Of a stretch of 64,000 nucleotides of DNA, positions 26,969-36,022 are shown one piece after another; within the stretch, counting starts at the first letter, position 1; each line of letters opens with the position of its first letter. The stretch comes from Geothrix oryzae. Its GTDB lineage: Bacteria > Acidobacteriota > Holophagae > Holophagales > Holophagaceae. The stretch lies in the NCBI RefSeq assembly GCF_030295385.1, contig NZ_AP027079.1, forward strand, positions 2,976,001-3,040,000, written 5' to 3'. The notes under the pieces are model-generated. The model did not search any database and was not told the DNA's origin. It saw only the letters and a list, made by a program, of their open reading frames with translations. Position numbers and translations under genes: made by a program.

Positions 26969-28123
26969 TCAGAGCCCCAGGTTCACGGTCACGGTCGCAC
27001 CCGAAGCCACCGTGGCCGTCTGGACCGTCGAGGCGGACTGGGTGGTGGTCCCGTCGGCATTCGCGGTGAAGCGCAGGGCCTGAACGCTGTAGGCGCCCGC
27101 CGGGACGGCCGTGAAGCCGTAAGTCTCCGCCGCCGTGCCCACGGTGGCCATCGTTGTCTGCACGATGAAGGTGTGACTTCCCGACGGCGTGGTCAGGGAC
27201 TGGAGCAGGTTCACCCGGTCGCTCTGGCTGCTGGTGGCCACCGGCGTGAGGCCGCCCGCCACGCCCCCGAGGGCGGCGTTGGCGGTGAAGGCCGCGCTGT
27301 AGCTGAACACGGGGGCCATCGCGGTGAGGGCGAAGCCGTCGCTGGCCTTGGCATCATAGGCCTTGAAGGTGGGTGCCGCCCCCGTCACGGGCTGGCTCAC
27401 CACGAAGTAGGTCGCGCCCACGGGAAGCAGATCCAGGGTGTAGGCACCGGCGGCATCCGTCACGGTGCTGCGCGCGAGGACGGCATTGCCCGAGCCATCG
27501 AGGGTTTCCGCATAGACCAGGACCCCCGGCAGCGCCGCCGAAGTCGCGGCGTCCGTCAGCGTCCCGTGGATGGAGCCCGTGACGAGCTTGTCGCAGGCCC
27601 AGACCGTGGGGCGCAGGTGATACTGGCCCGACATCCCCGCCTGCACCACCTGGATGGAGTGGGCCGCATCGAAGTCGATCCACACATCCTTCGTGGTACC
27701 CGCGGCCACATCGAAGTTCACGATGAGCTTGATGCCCGTCTGGAGCCCCGAGGGCACGGTCAGGTCATGGACGGTGCCATCCGCCAGCTTCACGGTGTTG
27801 CCGGCGCCCAGGATCAGGCGCATCTGCCCATAGTGGCCCGCGGGCAGCGTCGCGCCGGCCGCCAGCGTCTCGTCCACGCCACCCACGAGGCTGAGCAGGT
27901 TCAAGGTCTTACGGGGCGTGCCGAGGGTGATCCAGCCGCCGTTGCCGGCGATCTCCACGGTCTGGATGTTGACATTGATCTCCTGGTAGCCCGAGATGGG
28001 CCCGTCGACCAGGTGCACATTCATGGTTCCCGTGCCGGAACCCGAGGAAGAGCCGCCGCAGCCCAGGATGAGCATCCCTCCAAGCGTGGCTGCGAGCAGA
28101 AGCGCGGTGCGCCATCGAAGCAT
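26969..28123 (-). CDS. DUF4382 lipoprotein with carboxypeptidase-regulatory-like domain
   Basis: A secreted 384-residue protein. The signal peptide ends in LILGCGGSSSGSG, giving lipidated Cys22 and a Gly/Ser linker. Residues 35-175 match the DUF4382 pattern: MNVHLVDGPISGYQEINVNIQTVEI, then LLSLVGGVDETLA and LPAGHYGQMRLIL. Residues 183-270 form a CarboxypepD_reg-like beta sandwich (GSIHGTLTDAATSAALPGVLVYAE, AGAYTLDLLPVG). The C-terminal part is Thr/Ala-rich. No enzymatic motif; a surface-exposed structural or binding role is likely. AAGGAGG lies before the ATG. Confidence 0.85.
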   Translation of the reverse strand: MLRWRTALLLAATLGGMLILGCGGSSSGSGTGTMNVHLVDGPISGYQEINVNIQTVEIAGNGGWITLGTPRKTLNLLSLVGGVDETLAAGATLPAGHYGQMRLILGAGNTVKLADGTVHDLTVPSGLQTGIKLIVNFDVAAGTTKDVWIDFDAAHSIQVVQAGMSGQYHLRPTVWACDKLVTGSIHGTLTDAATSAALPGVLVYAETLDGSGNAVLARSTVTDAAGAYTLDLLPVGATYFVVSQPVTGAAPTFKAYDAKASDGFALTAMAPVFSYSAAFTANAALGGVAGGLTPVATSSQSDRVNLLQSLTTPSGSHTFIVQTTMATVGTAAETYGFTAVPAGAYSVQALRFTANADGTTTQSASTVQTATVASGATVTVNLGL

Positions 28124-28290
28124 GGGACCTCCTTAGCAAGAGGAGGAAACCATAGCTTCCCCGCCGCCGCCCGCAACCGCCGGGCCCAACCGCAGCCATG
28201 CTTGCAGTAGCACCCGGCCGCGGCCGCGCCTCGGCCCAAAATGACTCTCAAGTGTTTATTTTTTATATAGATCCATCGAACTAAGCTCGT
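28124..28290. other. Intergenic region with AT-rich island
   Basis: This 167-base gap separates two minus-strand genes. Positions about 28240-28275 are AT-rich (TGTTTATTTTTTATATAGATC on the + strand), in sharp contrast to the flanking GC-rich DNA, and would serve on the minus strand as the promoter zone of the DUF4382 gene (TATATAAAAAAT as an AT-rich -10 region). No clear -35 match and no terminator hairpin were seen. Confidence 0.45.
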
Positions 28291-30804
28291 TCAGAACACC
28301 CTGAGCAGCGCGATGAAGCCGTTCACCGTCTTGACCCCCGCGATGTCGCTCTGGACGCCGAGGCCCAGGTCCACGCGCACGGCGGTGAAGAGCCAGAACC
28401 CCGGCAGATCCCCGGCGAGTCCCACACCGCTCACGCCATAGGTCTTCTGGTCATCCAGGCTGCGGGCCCGGGCATGCTCGAGGCTCACGGAGAGGCGCAG
28501 GTTCGGCCCCGTGGGGATGGCCAGGGCCGTCTTCGCATAGACCAGCCGGTCCGCCGTGATGGCGTTGGCCCGGATGCCCGCGATGCGCACGGCCCCCCCG
28601 AGACCGCCCACATCCAGGGCCTTGAAGCGGTCGAAGGCGCGGCCCGAAGCCCAGCCGGCCTCGCCGTGGAACCAGAACCCCGGCCGCACCTCGCGGTCCA
28701 GGCCGAGGCTGCCGCCCCAGCGTCGGAAGTCGCCCCCTTCGGGAACCAGCTGGGGATCCGTGGCCAGGCCGTAGGTGCCCTCGGGGCGCCGGCCCCACCC
28801 ATGGAAGGCCCGCACCTGGAAGCCCCGGTAGAGCCAGGAGCCCTGGAGGGTGCCCACGCGCGTCAGGCCCGAGGGCGGCAGGAGGTAGCCCGGGGTGCGG
28901 TACTTGCTGTCGCCCTCGCTGAAGTCGTCGTACTCGAAGTCCCCGCGTCCTTCCAGGCGGAAGCCCAGCCCCAGGTCGCGTCCCAGCTCCAGGCCCACCT
29001 TTCCGAAGCGCCGGCCCACGCCGTCCTTGTCGGACAGCCGCCCGTTCTCCACCGGGCGCTCGGTGCCCTTGATCAGCAGGGCCGTGGCGTCGGCGCTCAC
29101 ATCAAAGCTGCCCAGGCCCCGCGGAATGGCCAGGCTCGCGGTGTTGAACAGGATCGCCGTGAGGGCGTTGAGCTGGATGCCCTTGCCGAAGGCGTTGTAG
29201 TCGAAGTAGAGGAAGCCCCCCAGGGGCGCCACGGGCGGCGTCAGGCCCGGATCCACGAGCACCACGGCCGCCAGGGCCCGGCCGCTGCTCTTGGGCTTCT
29301 CCTCGATCTTCCGCGTGCCGTCGCCCTGCCGCGTGAAGTAGCGGGCCCCTTCCGGCGTCACCTTCAGCATGGTGGAACCAGAGGTCCTCGCCGCCGTGCG
29401 GGCGGTCTCGAAGCCGCCGCCGTTCACCTCGAAATCGCGGTAGGTGAAGCGCCGCTGGACCTGCACCACGCCATCGGCGCTCACCCAGCGCTCAAAGGTC
29501 TGCACCGAGGTCGGCCGCCAGGCGTCCGGCGCCACCTGCCCATAGGTCAGGATCTCCCGCTCGCTCTTCACCGTGCCCGGCAGGTTGGTCCGCTCGCGCC
29601 GCTCCATCAGGATCCGCCCCGAGGCCTCCTCCACCTCCAGCTCGCCCGAGTACAGCAGGGGATCCGCCCCCACGGGTTCGAAGCGCAGCCGGCGGCGTCC
29701 AGGGCCCGCCGGGCCGCCGTCGCGGTAGCGGTAGCGCTCCGTCAGGCCCAGCGCCACGGGCAGGGACATGGACTGGCGGCTTTCGATGAGGGGCAGCTGC
29801 ACCTCCCCGTCGAGCTTCGCGGTGACGCCGTTGAAGCGCACCTCCTTCTGCAGCAGTTCGGGCCATTCGCCGGCTTTCTCGAAGTAGGCGAAGCGGAAGC
29901 CCAGATCCCCGCCCGGACCCCGGCCCCCCTGCAGGTGCAGATCCAGATCCGCCTTGGCCTGCACGGTCTTCACGGCGGCCCGGGACCGCAGCTGGGTCGC
30001 CCGCACCTTGGCCAGCAGGGCGCCCACATCGTAGGCTTCGGCGGCCGTCACGGCCACTTCGTGGCGGTCCTTCGGCAGGGGGGCCGGAGACCAGGCCCCC
30101 TCCGCGAACACCCAGCGCCGGGATTCGCCTTTACGGTTGCGCAGGGTCAGGTCGCCCGGCCCCCCTTCCACCTCCGTGAAGCCCGGCGGCAGGGCCTCCG
30201 CCAACCGGGCGGCCGGGCCCCCGGCGGGCACCACCGCGCGCCCGCCATCGCCCATGAGGACGGAGAGCAGGGGCCCGGGGTCCGAGGGCAGCCACAAGGT
30301 CCAGGGGCGCCCGGGGAAGGTGTCCTGGGCCCGGGTGAGCTGGCCCCGCCAGGCCTCTGGATCCGGGTTCAGGTCCGCGGCCACCAGGGCGCCGCCGTCC
30401 ACGGCCCCCCAGGCGGTCTCCTCCAGCAGGGGCATCGCCTGGGGATCGAAAGCGACATAGAGCCGCTGGGCCGGGGCCTGGGCCTTCAGGGCCTGGGCCG
30501 CGGCCAGCAGCAGGGAGACCCGCCCCTCGCCGGTCGGCAGCAGCAGGCGTACCGCCGGAGCCCCCTTCAGACCTGCGACCAGGGGCGCCCAGCGCTGGCG
30601 GACGGCCTCGGCCTGGGCGGCGTCCCGGTTGTCCTTCGGCACCAGCTGGGTGCCGTCCACCCCGCGGAGGTCGAGGGAAACGGGCTCTGGCACCACGCTG
30701 CGAAGGGGCGCCCCGGGCGCGTTCTGGGGCAGCGCCTGGGCGGCGAGGGGAAACGCCAGGGTGCAGGCGAGGACAGGGAACAAGGCGAACGAACGGCGCG
30801 GCAC
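28291..30804 (-). CDS. Large exported protein with C-terminal outer-membrane barrel, unknown function
   Basis: An 837-residue protein with a signal peptide (FPVLACTLAFPLAAQA). Residues about 20-240 are an alpha/beta region with no recognised motif; 255-500 is a beta-rich periplasmic-like region in which outer-membrane lipoprotein-type segments recur (VKTVQAKADLDLHLQG, SGRILMERRERTNLPGTVKSEREILTYGQ). The last 300 residues are strand-rich with alternating aromatic girdle residues and end in LLRVF, a BAM signal. It starts with GTG, GGAGG five bases before it. It may be an acidobacterial outer-membrane enzyme or receptor; no function can be given. Confidence 0.72.
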   Translation of the reverse strand: MPRRSFALFPVLACTLAFPLAAQALPQNAPGAPLRSVVPEPVSLDLRGVDGTQLVPKDNRDAAQAEAVRQRWAPLVAGLKGAPAVRLLLPTGEGRVSLLLAAAQALKAQAPAQRLYVAFDPQAMPLLEETAWGAVDGGALVAADLNPDPEAWRGQLTRAQDTFPGRPWTLWLPSDPGPLLSVLMGDGGRAVVPAGGPAARLAEALPPGFTEVEGGPGDLTLRNRKGESRRWVFAEGAWSPAPLPKDRHEVAVTAAEAYDVGALLAKVRATQLRSRAAVKTVQAKADLDLHLQGGRGPGGDLGFRFAYFEKAGEWPELLQKEVRFNGVTAKLDGEVQLPLIESRQSMSLPVALGLTERYRYRDGGPAGPGRRRLRFEPVGADPLLYSGELEVEEASGRILMERRERTNLPGTVKSEREILTYGQVAPDAWRPTSVQTFERWVSADGVVQVQRRFTYRDFEVNGGGFETARTAARTSGSTMLKVTPEGARYFTRQGDGTRKIEEKPKSSGRALAAVVLVDPGLTPPVAPLGGFLYFDYNAFGKGIQLNALTAILFNTASLAIPRGLGSFDVSADATALLIKGTERPVENGRLSDKDGVGRRFGKVGLELGRDLGLGFRLEGRGDFEYDDFSEGDSKYRTPGYLLPPSGLTRVGTLQGSWLYRGFQVRAFHGWGRRPEGTYGLATDPQLVPEGGDFRRWGGSLGLDREVRPGFWFHGEAGWASGRAFDRFKALDVGGLGGAVRIAGIRANAITADRLVYAKTALAIPTGPNLRLSVSLEHARARSLDDQKTYGVSGVGLAGDLPGFWLFTAVRVDLGLGVQSDIAGVKTVNGFIALLRVF

Positions 30805-30901
30805 GCGGCCTCCAGGTGATGACCAAGACTACTTTCCCAGGGAACTCGCCTTAGGGGGGCCGGCGGAGTTCCAGCTATCCTCAAAGTCTGTCCAGGTGCC
30901 C

Positions 30902-32089
30902 ATGCGATTCACGGTCCGGCTCACCCATTCCAACGGCGAGGTCCTGACCCGGGACTTCGAGGCCGATAACGCCGAAGCCCTGCGGGCCCGCGTGCTGGCC
31001 GAAGGGGGCTTCCCCCTGGACATCACCCGCACGGACACGGCCTTCCGGAGCCGCGCCCAGCTGAAGACCGAATCGCTGGTGCTGTTCAACCAGGAACTGC
31101 TGGCCCTGCTGAAGGCGGGCATCCCCCTGCTCCAGTCCCTGGAATTGCTGGTGGGCCACGGCAAGGATCCCCTGCTGCGCCGCAGCCTGACCCAGGTGGT
31201 GGAGCTGGTCCGCGAGGGCATGTCATTCTCCGACGCCCTGGAGCAGGCCGGCACCTTCCCGGCGGTCTACCGCAGCAATGTGGTGGCCGGCGAGCGCAGC
31301 GGCACCATGCCCGAAGTCCTGGCCCGCTGGCTGGCCTTCCAGAAGTTCGCGCAGACCAGTCGCCGCCGCATCATCGAGGCCCTGTTCTACCCGGCCTTCC
31401 TGGTGATGGTGCTGGTCCTCGCCATGGGCGTGATCTTCAATGTGGTGCTGCCCCGCTTCGCCGAGTTCTATGCGGGCGGCGACATCGAGATGCCCCTGTT
31501 CACCCGTGTGCTGCTCAACATGGGCAAGGTCATCAGCTCCACCCTGTGGCTCCAGGGCCTGGCCGTGATCGGGCTCGTCGTGCTCATCCGCTGGATGGTG
31601 GCCTCCGAGGCCGGCCGCAAGCTGGCGGAGCGGCTGCTGTTGATGCTGCCCAAGATCGGCACCCTGTACCGCATGTACAGCTCCAGCGTCTTTTCCCGCA
31701 CGCTGGGCGTGCTGCTCGCCGGCGGCATGCCCGCCGTGCAGGCCCTGGAGGTGGTGCAGCGCACCAGCCCCAGCGAGCGCATGAAGACCGGCCTGCGCCT
31801 GGTCACCGACAAGGTGCGCGCGGGCAGCAGCCTGCATCAGGCTCTGGAGCAGGCGAAGCTGCTGGATCCCCTGGCCGTCGAGATGGTGCGGGTGGGCGAG
31901 CAGAGCAGCGCCCTGCCCGAGATGCTCGACCATGTGGCCGACTTCTTCGATCAGGAGGTCGAGAAGGCCACCACCGTGGTCACCAGCCTCATCGGCCCCG
32001 TGCTCATCCTCTTCATGGGCGTCGTCGTCCTCGCCCTGCTGCTCGCCATCTATGTGCCGCTCTTCAACGCCAGCAGCGTGGTGCGGTAG
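30902..32089 (+). CDS. Type II secretion / type IV pilus inner-membrane protein, GspF/PilC family
   Basis: Polytopic platform protein of 395 residues, the usual length. It contains the tandem T2SSF domains (about 60-185 and 265-385), each ending in a membrane helix pair. Signatures are LVLFNQELLALLKAGIPLLQSLELL, VAGERSGTMPEVL, and the repeat LGVLLAGGMPAVQALEV with MVRVGEQSSALPEML. Partners would be a GspE/PilB ATPase and pseudopilins, none of which are nearby, so this gene is an orphan within the window. Frame extends upstream through antisense of the barrel gene; ATG at 30902 is chosen from homology. Confidence 0.92.
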   Translation: MRFTVRLTHSNGEVLTRDFEADNAEALRARVLAEGGFPLDITRTDTAFRSRAQLKTESLVLFNQELLALLKAGIPLLQSLELLVGHGKDPLLRRSLTQVVELVREGMSFSDALEQAGTFPAVYRSNVVAGERSGTMPEVLARWLAFQKFAQTSRRRIIEALFYPAFLVMVLVLAMGVIFNVVLPRFAEFYAGGDIEMPLFTRVLLNMGKVISSTLWLQGLAVIGLVVLIRWMVASEAGRKLAERLLLMLPKIGTLYRMYSSSVFSRTLGVLLAGGMPAVQALEVVQRTSPSERMKTGLRLVTDKVRAGSSLHQALEQAKLLDPLAVEMVRVGEQSSALPEMLDHVADFFDQEVEKATTVVTSLIGPVLILFMGVVVLALLLAIYVPLFNASSVVR

Positions 32090-32177
32090 TCCCATCCATG
32101 TCGCGCAGGCCGAAACCTTCAGAGGAATGAAAGCGGGGCGCGGCTGGGCCGCGTCGAGCGCGGAACCCCCGGACTAA

Positions 32178-33335
32178 CTACCGGTACCGCCTTTTCAGCC
32201 ACTTCTGAGGGTCCTGGGGCTGGGCCTGGTGGCGGATCTCGAAGCCGAGGCGGGGGCCATCCACGGTGTCGCCCACGGCGCCCACGGCCTCGCCGGCCTT
32301 CAGCACCTGGCCCTTGGCGACCTGGAGGCCCAGGAGGTGGGTGTAGAGGCTGAACCAGCCGCCGCCATGGTCGAGGATCACCATGGGGCCGTAGCTCTGG
32401 TAGTAGTCGGCGAAGGCCACCTTCCCATCGGCCACCGCGTTCACCGGCGCGCCGCCGCTGGCCGCGATGAGCAGGCCGCTCTGCAGGGTCTTGGTGCGGA
32501 AGCGGGGATGCAGGTGCTCGCCGAATCCCAGCGCCAGAGTTCCTTCCACGGGCTGGGGCAACTCCCCGCGGAGGTTGGCGAAGGCCACGACCGCCTCGAA
32601 GGCCTCGCCCTTGGGCTTGGCCAGTAGGCCGGCCAGCAGGCGCTCCAGCTGCACGGCCTCCTCTGCCAGCTCTGCCTGGGCCTGCTTCTGGGCGACCTCG
32701 TCCTTCTGCAGGCCGTCGAGAAATCCGTTGAGCTTCTCCTCCTGGAGCCGCAGGGCGGCCTGGAGCTGGGCGGCTTCGCGCTCCTCGCTGGCCAGGCGCG
32801 TCAGGACCTCCTTCAGGGCCTTTTCCTTGGCGCTGAGGTCACCCTGCAGGCGATGGATGTGGTCCAGGCGCTTGCGCTCCTGCAGGCGCACCCAGGCCAG
32901 CATGCGGCCCTCCACCAGCCACGCCTCCAGGTCCCGGAAGGTCGAATAGAACCCCAGGTCCCCCATGGGTCCAAGGGCCTGCATCCACCGCACCTGCTTC
33001 CGCAGATCGCCCTGGAGCTTCAGCACCTCGCCCTGGATGCGCGTCTGTTCCCGGCTGATGGTCTGGACTTCGCTCTGGGCCTGGTCCCGCCGCAGCCGGG
33101 CGCCCTCCACCTGCGCCTTGGCCCGGTCCCGCTGCAGCGAGATGCCCTGGATCTCCACCAGCACGCCCTTGCGCCGCTTTTTCAGGACCTCCAGCTGCCG
33201 GTCCACCTGTCCCAGCCGGCCCTGGATCGCCGCCAGCTTCTGGCGCAGCTCCGCCGGGTCCTGGGCGCTCTGCGCCACGAGGAGCGCCGGGAGAAGGAGC
33301 CCGAGGCTGCGGCGCACGGATCTACTTCCGCCCAC
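32178..33335 (-). CDS. EnvC-like murein hydrolase activator (degenerate M23/LytM)
   Basis: Exported 385-residue protein: signal peptide (RRSLGLLLPALLVAQSAQ), a long coiled coil (about 25-250) and a C-terminal LytM domain (270-385). The LytM fold is clear (VNAVADGKVAFADYYQSYGPMVILDHGGGWFSLYTHLLGLQV), but the zinc ligands are lost: the HxGxD site is TLQSGLLIA and the HxH site is LGFEI with Gly for the first His. It should therefore activate amidases rather than cut peptidoglycan, as E. coli EnvC does with FtsEX. The GTG start lies inside the end of the upstream membrane-protein gene (14-base overlap). Confidence 0.85.
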   Translation of the reverse strand: MGGSRSVRRSLGLLLPALLVAQSAQDPAELRQKLAAIQGRLGQVDRQLEVLKKRRKGVLVEIQGISLQRDRAKAQVEGARLRRDQAQSEVQTISREQTRIQGEVLKLQGDLRKQVRWMQALGPMGDLGFYSTFRDLEAWLVEGRMLAWVRLQERKRLDHIHRLQGDLSAKEKALKEVLTRLASEEREAAQLQAALRLQEEKLNGFLDGLQKDEVAQKQAQAELAEEAVQLERLLAGLLAKPKGEAFEAVVAFANLRGELPQPVEGTLALGFGEHLHPRFRTKTLQSGLLIAASGGAPVNAVADGKVAFADYYQSYGPMVILDHGGGWFSLYTHLLGLQVAKGQVLKAGEAVGAVGDTVDGPRLGFEIRHQAQPQDPQKWLKRRYR

Positions 33336-34065
33336 CGCCCGCGGGAAGGAGCATGGCCAGCGCGCCCAGCACCAACGGACCGCCGATGGAGAGGGGCAGG
33401 GCCAGCGGCGAGAAGGGGTCCGAGGGCAGCTGGGCCATGGGCAGCAGGCGGACGAAAACCTCCAGCACCTTCACCTGGCCGGCGCTCCAGCCCAGGTCCT
33501 GGCCGAAATCCAGGAAGAAGCTCAGCTTCGGCCCCAGTTCGCGGAGCAGCAGCGTGAGCAGCAGGGCCAGGCCCGCGCTGGACTTCAGCAGCCGCGAGAG
33601 CAGCACCGCCCACAGCAGCATCTGGAGGCCCAGCAGCAGGCCGTGCAGATCCGCCCGCAGCAGCTCCGGCGGCCAGGCCTCGCCGATGAGGCGCCAGCTC
33701 AGAACCCACACCGGGATCAGCGCCACCTGGGACAGGAACAGCCCGTGGACGAACCCCAGGCCCGTGCCCGCGAAGAAGCCCTTGAGGCGCTCCCCCCGGG
33801 CCGCGGCCGCCGTCCACTGGCTCACTGGGCCGAAGGCGCCCAGCAGCACCACCAGCGAGACCACCCAGTACATCACGCCCTGGAGGTTGCCCAGGACATA
33901 GGACCTCAGCGAGTCCGCACCCAGGGGCACCTGCGTCCCGAAGGCGATGATCTGCGAGCCCTCCGCCCCCTGCTGTCCCCGGACGCCCATGGCCACCAGC
34001 CCCGCGAGGAACAGGCAGACCAGCGTCCAGCCGATGCGCAGCTTCGAACTCCCGAAACGATCCAT
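33322..34065 (-). CDS. Polytopic membrane protein of unknown function
   Basis: A 247-residue protein with about six hydrophobic helices (for example IGWTLVCLFLAGLVAMGV, YWVVSLVVLLGAFGPV, VHGLFLSQVALIPVWVLSW, LHGLLLGLQMLLWAVLLSRLL, and a final glycine-rich GGPLVLGALAMLLPAGGG). No motif of a known family was recognised; an ABC-type permease is possible. It overlaps the EnvC-like gene by 14 bases, so the two are co-translated. EnvC proteins usually work with the FtsEX complex in the membrane, which makes this protein a candidate partner, by context only. Confidence 0.75.
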   Translation of the reverse strand: MDRFGSSKLRIGWTLVCLFLAGLVAMGVRGQQGAEGSQIIAFGTQVPLGADSLRSYVLGNLQGVMYWVVSLVVLLGAFGPVSQWTAAAARGERLKGFFAGTGLGFVHGLFLSQVALIPVWVLSWRLIGEAWPPELLRADLHGLLLGLQMLLWAVLLSRLLKSSAGLALLLTLLLRELGPKLSFFLDFGQDLGWSAGQVKVLEVFVRLLPMAQLPSDPFSPLALPLSIGGPLVLGALAMLLPAGGGRK

Positions 34066-34233
34066 GAAAGCTCCCGAGGAGCGTCCAGTCTACGGCAGGC
34101 GCCTGGGAGCCGTGAAAGGCCAGGAGGGTCGGCGGGAACCGTTGCCAGTTCCCGGGGCGGATTCAATCCTGTTAACCGGCCCGGTCTTCCAGGTGTCTGC
34201 ATGGAGACGGGCCGAATCCCGGGAAGGATCCCC

Positions 34234-34737
34234 ATGCTGCACCTGCTCTACGAAACCCTCCAGATCGTCGCGATCCTCTGCTTCATGGGCTTTCTGGCCT
34301 GGCTCTGGGCCCAGCGCGCCCGGCGCCAGATGGAGCTGCACCAGCTCCACCTCCTGGGCCGCAACCGCCTTCTGGAGAGCTTCGAATCACCTCGAGCCCT
34401 CCTGGATTTCGCCGACACGGAGACGGGCCGGGCCCTGCTGGGGCCGCCAGCTCCCGCTCCGTGTCAAGCCCATCGGCCCCAGCGAGAAGGGCTCCTGCTC
34501 ATCCAGACGGGCCTGGTCGCCCTCTTCTCGGGCCTCGGGCTCAGGTCGACCTACTACATCGCCATGAACTGGAGGGCAGCCAACCTGACCCTCAACGAGA
34601 CGGAGGCCTGGAGGCGGGCCCTGAGCCTTGCCCAGTGGGGCCAGATCGGCATCTGGCTGGGATCGGCCCTCATCCTCGGCGGTGCCCTCGCCGCCCTCCT
34701 GGCCCACCTGGGCACGAGGCCGGAACCCAAGCCCTGA
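34234..34737 (+). CDS. Two-helix membrane protein, unknown
   Basis: A 167-residue protein with an N-terminal membrane helix (LYETLQIVAILCFMGFLAWLWA) followed by basic residues, a soluble middle and a C-terminal pair of hydrophobic stretches (LLLIQTGLVALFSGLGL and IGIWLGSALILGGALAALLAHL). The ATG at 34234 is preferred to the upstream ATG at 34201 because GGAAGG lies six bases before it. It precedes the ECF sigma gene by six bases and may belong to the same operon as a signalling membrane component. Confidence 0.7.
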   Translation: MLHLLYETLQIVAILCFMGFLAWLWAQRARRQMELHQLHLLGRNRLLESFESPRALLDFADTETGRALLGPPAPAPCQAHRPQREGLLLIQTGLVALFSGLGLRSTYYIAMNWRAANLTLNETEAWRRALSLAQWGQIGIWLGSALILGGALAALLAHLGTRPEPKP

Positions 34738-34743
34738 TCCTGG

Positions 34744-35280
34744 ATGGAACCCTCCGCCTTCAAGACCTGCTTCGAAACCTCCCGTGCGCCCCTCCTGGCG
34801 TACCTGGTGAGGGCCTCGGGGAATCCGGACCTGGCCGAAGAGGTGCTCCAGGAGGCCTATGTGCGCCTGCTGAACGCCTCCCCCCGGGACCTCCGCCCCG
34901 AGGCCCTGCGCGGCTGGCTCCTCACAACCGCCACGCGCCTATTGCGGGATCACTGGAGGCGGCACCGCCGCCTCCAGTGGTGGCCCTGGGGCTCCGACGA
35001 GGGAGACGAACCGGGGCCCGCGGAACCCGTTTCCCCGGAGCCCCCCGCAGACCTTCGGGCCCAGGAAAGGCAACTGGTGGCCCACGGCTTCTCCCGCCTG
35101 AGTCCCCGCCAGCGCAGCCTCCTCTGGCTGGCCTATGTGGAAGGCCTGGATCACGCTGAACTCGCCCGGGCCCTGGGTCTGGGCCAGGGCAGCGTGAAGG
35201 TGCTGCTGCACCGGGCCCGCCAGCGCATGCAGGGGGCCCTCCTGGAGCTCGAGAATCCTTTCTTTGGAGGTGGATCATGA
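34744..35280 (+). CDS. ECF-type RNA polymerase sigma factor
   Basis: A 178-residue sigma-70 family protein with region 2 (FETSRAPLLAYLVRASGNPDLAEEVLQEAYVRLL, then LRGWLLTTATRLLRDHWRR) and region 4 (FSRLSPRQRSLLWLAYVEGLDHAELARALGLGQGSVKVLLHRARQRMQ), joined by an acidic Pro-rich linker. It lacks sigma-1.1 and region 3, the ECF layout. The downstream small membrane protein overlaps as ATGA, and such a partner is commonly the anti-sigma factor. Its target promoters are unknown. Confidence 0.93.
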   Translation: MEPSAFKTCFETSRAPLLAYLVRASGNPDLAEEVLQEAYVRLLNASPRDLRPEALRGWLLTTATRLLRDHWRRHRRLQWWPWGSDEGDEPGPAEPVSPEPPADLRAQERQLVAHGFSRLSPRQRSLLWLAYVEGLDHAELARALGLGQGSVKVLLHRARQRMQGALLELENPFFGGGS

Positions 35281-35606
35281 ACCGACCTTCGGCCGATCCG
35301 CTGGCCCAACGCCTGGAGGCCTGGGGCCATGAGGAGATCCGGCACACGACCGTCCGCTGGACCCCCGAGTTCCTGCAGCTGAGGGCTTGGCTGGCCCGAG
35401 GCCAGGACCGTACGAACCTGGTGCGCCGCATTGAGCGGGGGACCTGGATGCTGACCGCCGCCGCGGGAGCGGCGGGCCTTGGGTTCGGTTGGCCCCTCGG
35501 GGGGTGGGCCACGGTCACCCAGGCCCCGCTCCTGGTGCTCCCTCCCTTCCTCAGCCTCGGCCTGCTGGGCCGGAGCCTCTGGGTCCTGATGGAGGCCGAA
35601 ACCTAG
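35277..35606 (+). CDS. Small membrane protein coupled to the ECF sigma gene (candidate anti-sigma)
   Basis: A 109-residue protein with a soluble N-terminus (about 1-55) and two C-terminal hydrophobic helices (WMLTAAAGAAGLGFGWPLGG and LLVLPPFLSLGLLGRSLWVL). It lacks the HxxxCxxC zinc motif of ZAS-type anti-sigma factors. Translational coupling to the sigma gene through an ATGA overlap and its membrane location make an anti-sigma role plausible, but sequence support is contextual only. Its TAG overlaps the argR stop on the other strand (CTAG). Confidence 0.65.
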   Translation: MNRPSADPLAQRLEAWGHEEIRHTTVRWTPEFLQLRAWLARGQDRTNLVRRIERGTWMLTAAAGAAGLGFGWPLGGWATVTQAPLLVLPPFLSLGLLGRSLWVLMEAET

Positions 35607-36022
35607 CGTGCCGCCAGCACCTGCGCCAGATGCGCCTTCACTTCGGCCAGGCGCTCCGGCAGGACCGCCACGAACACCGTGTCGTCGCCGGCGAGGGTGC
35701 CCATCTGCCCCGGAACAGGTTCCGCATCAACGGTGAGCCCCAGGGCCTGGGCGAAGCCCGGGGCCGTGCGCAGCACCAGCAGGTTGGGCGGCACCTCGGT
35801 GAGGGTGACCTCCGGCAGGATCTGGGCCGAGCCCTCCACGCGGCGGTAGCGGCCCTGGACCTTGAGAATCCCCAGGCGCTTCAGGCGACGGGACAGGGTG
35901 GACTGCGTGAGTTCGTGGCCTTCGGCCGACAGCCGCAGCAGCAGATCCGTCTGGTCCGCGATGGGGTGGGCCTCCAGGAGCCGCAGGATGAGCTGGTCCA
36001 AGTCCATGCATGAAGATTGCAT
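35603..36022 (-). CDS. argR: Arginine repressor ArgR
   Basis: A 139-residue transcription factor that senses L-arginine. The N-terminal winged helix contains LTQSTLSRRLKRLGI, the ArgR recognition helix, and the C-terminal trimerisation and Arg-binding domain reads VDAEPVPGQMGTLAGDDTVFVAVLPERLAEVKAHL, including the conserved GTxAGDDT motif. Translation may begin at ATG 36022 or ATG 36007. The gene is divergent from the argD cluster and its own start lies within TGCATGAA direct repeats, so autoregulation is expected. It is shorter than E. coli ArgR (156). Confidence 0.92.
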   Translation of the reverse strand: MQSSCMDLDQLILRLLEAHPIADQTDLLLRLSAEGHELTQSTLSRRLKRLGILKVQGRYRRVEGSAQILPEVTLTEVPPNLLVLRTAPGFAQALGLTVDAEPVPGQMGTLAGDDTVFVAVLPERLAEVKAHLAQVLAAR

